Shown piece by piece: positions 61,711-64,000 of a stretch of DNA of 64,000 nt. The notes beneath the pieces are model-generated. The model made no database searches, was not told the origin of the DNA, and saw only the letters and a list, made by a program, of their open reading frames with translations. How positions within the stretch are numbered: the first letter of the stretch is position 1; each line of letters begins with the position of its first letter. The position numbers were made by a program, and so were the translations under genes. Location: NCBI GenBank assembly GCA_002708905.1, contig PAPM01000047.1, positions 124,001 through 188,000 on the forward strand. The letters run 5' to 3'. The DNA is from Pseudomonadales bacterium (GTDB lineage Bacteria; Pseudomonadota; Gammaproteobacteria; Pseudomonadales; Ketobacteraceae).

Positions 61711-62354
61711 GTTCCCTTCCCCAGGCCCAATTGCAATTTTCGGATGGCAGAGAGCTCCAACGCATGATGAGTAGTGATCAATACGGAACCACCCATCTCC
61801 GCATGACTCTGGATCAGACCTTCAAGTTGCTCCACTCCCTTGCGGTCGATGGCGGTGAACGGTTCGTCCAATACCCAGAGGCGGGCCGGTTCCACAAACA
61901 GCCGGGCCAGCGCTACACGGCGCTTCTGACCGGCCGAGAGACTGTACACCGGCACATCTTCGTAACTGTGGAGACCTACACTCTTTAAAGCCTGGTCAAT
62001 ACGCTCATCCAGCCCAGCCAGTTTTGGGGAAACCCCCTTTAATTGCAGAATCCAGCGCAGATTTTCCCGCGGTGACAACGAAAATTTGACGCCCGTGAGG
62101 TGTCCGAAATACAAGGTATCGCTGCGAAACCGGCTATCCACCTGGTGGCGGGCTTCTCCCTGCCAGCGGATGTCCCCTTCATAATCATCGGAGAGACCAC
62201 AGAGAATGCGCAACAGGGTGGTTTTGCCACTGCCATTGGGGCCTTCAATCTGCATTACCTCCCCCGGATGGAGAGTAAAATCCAGGTCGCGGATCAGGAC
62301 CCGGTCATCCCGCTCACAAAACAGTTTCACCGTCTGCAAAAGTGCTGTGGTCAC
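61695..62354 (-). CDS. ccmA: Haem exporter ATPase CcmA
   Basis: A 219-aa ABC ATPase with Walker A GPNGSGKTTLL (about 37-47), signature LSAGQKRRVALARL and Walker B LWVLDEPFTAID. It uses ATP in the CcmAB complex during cytochrome c maturation. GTG start. It is first in the ccmABCDE run; no good promoter is obvious on the minus strand in the 90-bp divergent gap to the TauE/SafE gene. Confidence 0.95.
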   Translation of the reverse strand: MTTALLQTVKLFCERDDRVLIRDLDFTLHPGEVMQIEGPNGSGKTTLLRILCGLSDDYEGDIRWQGEARHQVDSRFRSDTLYFGHLTGVKFSLSPRENLRWILQLKGVSPKLAGLDERIDQALKSVGLHSYEDVPVYSLSAGQKRRVALARLFVEPARLWVLDEPFTAIDRKGVEQLEGLIQSHAEMGGSVLITTHHALELSAIRKLQLGLGKGTWRIH

Positions 62355-62377
62355 AAAGTCAGCCTAATTATTCTTGG

Positions 62378-62405
62378 TTGGTCGTTCAACGCGGCCCATT
62401 ATAAC
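62378..62405 (+). promoter_or_regulatory. Possible promoter of the TauE/SafE gene
   Basis: TTGGTC (62378-62383) and TATAAC (62400-62405) are spaced by 16 bp. Transcription would start near 62412, 36 bases before ATG 62448. Confidence 0.35.
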
Positions 62406-62447
62406 CAAACTTTGTACCGCTTGCCGTCCTGTATTTCATCCCCTACC

Positions 62448-63239
62448 ATGAGCTCCCGTTTTCCGATCCCTGTGCCCGCCTCCATGGACATTGATGCCCT
62501 TCACCTAATCCTGCTGATCGTGTCCGGCATCGCCGCCGGCTTCGTCAACACCATTGCCGGCGGGGGTTCCATCTTCACCCTGCCCGCCCTGATTTTGCTG
62601 GGAATGCCGGCGGATGTAGCCAATGGCACCAACCGGGTGGGGGTCCTGATGCAGTCACTGGCCGCTGTGCGGGGATTTGACCGCCATAACAAGTTGGATC
62701 GTGAATCGGTTTTGCCCATTGTGCTGCCCACCATTGTGGGTTCCCTGGTGGGCTCCTCGGTGGCTTCGGTGATTCCCGCCGAGGTGCTGAAGCCCATCTT
62801 GCTGGGCACCATGATGGCGATGACACTGTTGATCGTCTTGAAACCCAGCACTATTCCAGTGACCGATGAGCCCATCTATAACCTGCAGCAACGTCCCTCA
62901 GCGGTAGCATGGCTGTTTTTGGCAGGGCTCTACGGCGGTTTTGTGCAAGCGGGCGTGGGATTCATTCTACTCACCGCACTGGCAGGCGTGCTGCGCTATG
63001 ATCTGTTGCGGGCCAATGCCCTGAAGATGATGTGCACCCTGGTGTTCAGCATCGTAGCCCTGGGCGTGTTTATCTATCAGGATCAGGTAATGTGGATACC
63101 CGGCTTGATTGTGGGCCTGGGCTCCATCGTGGGCGTACAGCTGAGTGTTAAATTCGCCATCTCGGCCCAGCAGAAAACCCTGAAATGGATTCTGTTGGGC
63201 ATGGCCATGCTGGTGTGTGCGGCAGCACTGCTAAAATGA
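62448..63239 (+). CDS. TauE/SafE family membrane exporter
   Basis: A 263-aa inner-membrane protein with about eight helices. The GFVNTIAGGGSIFTLPALILLG and ANGTNRVGVLMQSL motifs in the first half, and GGFVQAGVGFILLTALAG with RANALKMM in the second, mark the TauE/SafE family that moves sulfite, sulfoacetate or other anions. ATG 62448 is chosen; ATG 62484 is an alternative close to the first helix, and neither has a clear ribosome site. The frame is open to 62100 but that part is antisense to ccmA. It stands alone, so the substrate is unknown. Confidence 0.85.
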   Translation: MSSRFPIPVPASMDIDALHLILLIVSGIAAGFVNTIAGGGSIFTLPALILLGMPADVANGTNRVGVLMQSLAAVRGFDRHNKLDRESVLPIVLPTIVGSLVGSSVASVIPAEVLKPILLGTMMAMTLLIVLKPSTIPVTDEPIYNLQQRPSAVAWLFLAGLYGGFVQAGVGFILLTALAGVLRYDLLRANALKMMCTLVFSIVALGVFIYQDQVMWIPGLIVGLGSIVGVQLSVKFAISAQQKTLKWILLGMAMLVCAAALLK

Positions 63240-63304
63240 TATCCGAACCCCGGAACCCATCCGAACTATACTGAATTCATGAACAGCATCTTGGTGATTA
63301 GCTC

Positions 63305-64000
63305 ATGATTGACTTGCCCGGAACCCCGGGAGCCGGGAACAGCGCAAGCGCGCCGGGAACCAAGTCTGTTGCGGAGATCAAGTCTGCCGCTGGACTGGCA
63401 CGCCATCAGGTAAGCCAGGCCATTCAGGCTGTGGTACTGGAAGCCAAGCTCACCCAGGAAGCCGGCTCAACCAGTAAAGCAGTCTACGAAATCCTGTTAC
63501 GGGCTAGTGCAGCACCGGGTACAGCGCCGCCGTTGACAGCCAGTGGCGACGGCACTGCCCCGCCGACCAACCAGCCAACGGCTAACCCGTTAACCCAGAT
63601 CACAACCCAAGCCATTAATGCACTGCGCCTGGGACAAACCCTGCTGATTAAAACCAACGGTGAAATATCCCTGCCCCCGGGTACTCAACTGCTGGCCTCG
63701 GTGTCCACCAATAAGGGAGTGGTCATTAACCGGGTTCTGCCAGCGCAATTGGCGGCCACACTGAATCAGGCGTTGCGGGAACTGGTTCCCCAGCAACAGA
63801 GCATGAGCCCGTTATTCCAGACTCTGGAACAACTGGTGAACAGCTCCGCTTCTCCCAAAATAAATAACGCGGTAGTCACACTCACCGCCTCACTCCTGCA
63901 ATTGCTGCCCAAGCTCGAACAACTTAAAACCGCAGAACAGGTGCGCCAAGCCATCAGCAACAGTGGCCTGTTTCTGGAAAACAAGATTCTGAAATCAATA
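63305..64000 (+). CDS. FliK-like flagellar hook-length protein, N-terminal part
   Basis: The frame runs from ATG 63305 to the end of the window (232 codons) and continues beyond. The visible part is Ala/Gln/Pro/Thr-rich with a low-complexity N-terminus (LPGTPGAGNSASAPGTKS) and a helical section ending SNSGLFLENKIL, close to the 'NSGLFLE-x-K' motif of FliK-like proteins that lie near ccm genes in pseudomonads. FliK proteins measure hook length and switch flagellar export through a C-terminal domain, not visible here. There is no good ribosome site. A -10-like TATACT lies at 63267-63272. Confidence 0.7.
   Translation, partial: MIDLPGTPGAGNSASAPGTKSVAEIKSAAGLARHQVSQAIQAVVLEAKLTQEAGSTSKAVYEILLRASAAPGTAPPLTASGDGTAPPTNQPTANPLTQITTQAINALRLGQTLLIKTNGEISLPPGTQLLASVSTNKGVVINRVLPAQLAATLNQALRELVPQQQSMSPLFQTLEQLVNSSASPKINNAVVTLTASLLQLLPKLEQLKTAEQVRQAISNSGLFLENKILKSI

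Noticed and set aside
62100-62447. Upstream extension of the TauE/SafE frame
   Set aside because: It overlaps ccmA on the other strand and lacks a signal or membrane logic; ATG 62448 is adjacent to a plausible promoter.

Overview
The window reads as ordinary chromosome from a marine-type gammaproteobacterium, most likely of the Pseudomonadales/Oceanospirillales kind. The basis is the smc-zipA-ligA order, a System I cytochrome c maturation cluster (ccmABCDE) next to a FliK-like gene, a two-domain MnmC, Pseudomonas-type fatty-acid genes and many GGDEF/EAL and 7TMR-DISM signalling proteins. I see no rRNA, tRNA, CRISPR array, insertion sequence, integrase or phage gene. Genus cannot be fixed from the sequence alone.

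Layout. 1-7.3 kb: a strong terminator for a gene outside the window, a possible 69-aa protein, a 1072-aa zinc-ribbon/class III cyclase-like/AAA/TPR protein with a near-consensus promoter, and convergent to it a two-gene unit made of a small alpha/beta protein and a 991-aa fusion of a DyP-type peroxidase with a cytochrome P450-like domain. 7.4-12.3 kb: a hybrid 7TMR-DISM histidine kinase and a PepSY/response regulator/PhoQ-like kinase operon. 12.5-12.7 kb: a compact 35-aa gene with its own ribosome site and terminator. 12.8-21.0 kb: an eight-gene co-directional block (DUF523-DUF1722, photolyase, SDR, FAD oxidoreductase, DUF1365, cyclopropane-fatty-acid-synthase family enzyme, secreted unknown, MerR-B12 regulator) that looks like a LitR/CarH light-response operon. 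21-31 kb: Lon, beta carbonic anhydrase, a porin, two SDR enzymes, acylphosphatase, a radical SAM enzyme of the AmmeMemoRadiSam type, a B-box-like/membrane/TPR protein and a small outer-membrane barrel.

31-42 kb: a beta-oxidation pair (hydratase/dehydrogenase and thiolase), a small two-helix membrane protein behind a leader rich in inverted repeats, a lipoprotein, PEP carboxylase, a 7TMR-DISM diguanylate cyclase and, divergent from it, a soluble NIT-like protein; the gap between these two holds two clear palindromes. 42-58 kb: an AEC transporter, MnmC, a periplasmic rhodanese, a REC-PAS-GGDEF-EAL protein, then on the minus strand smc, zipA, ligA, an unknown coiled-coil membrane protein, PPK2 and a YheU-family protein. 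56.5-64 kb: CysZ behind three short tandem repeats, a GntR/FCD repressor divergent from a periplasmic binding protein with two operator-like palindromes between them, ccmABCDE, a TauE/SafE exporter and the start of a FliK-like gene that runs off the end.

How they work together: the light block joins a predicted B12 photoreceptor to DNA photorepair and to membrane-lipid modification, which fits a defence against light and singlet oxygen. The least familiar unit is the DyP-P450 fusion with its small partner: two predicted haem centres in one chain, with an altered K-helix signature in the P450 half. Several c-di-GMP proteins and two 7TMR-DISM receptors suggest attention to surface or nutrient cues. 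Protein lengths and motifs were read from the sequence; family names come from recall of the families, with no database search.
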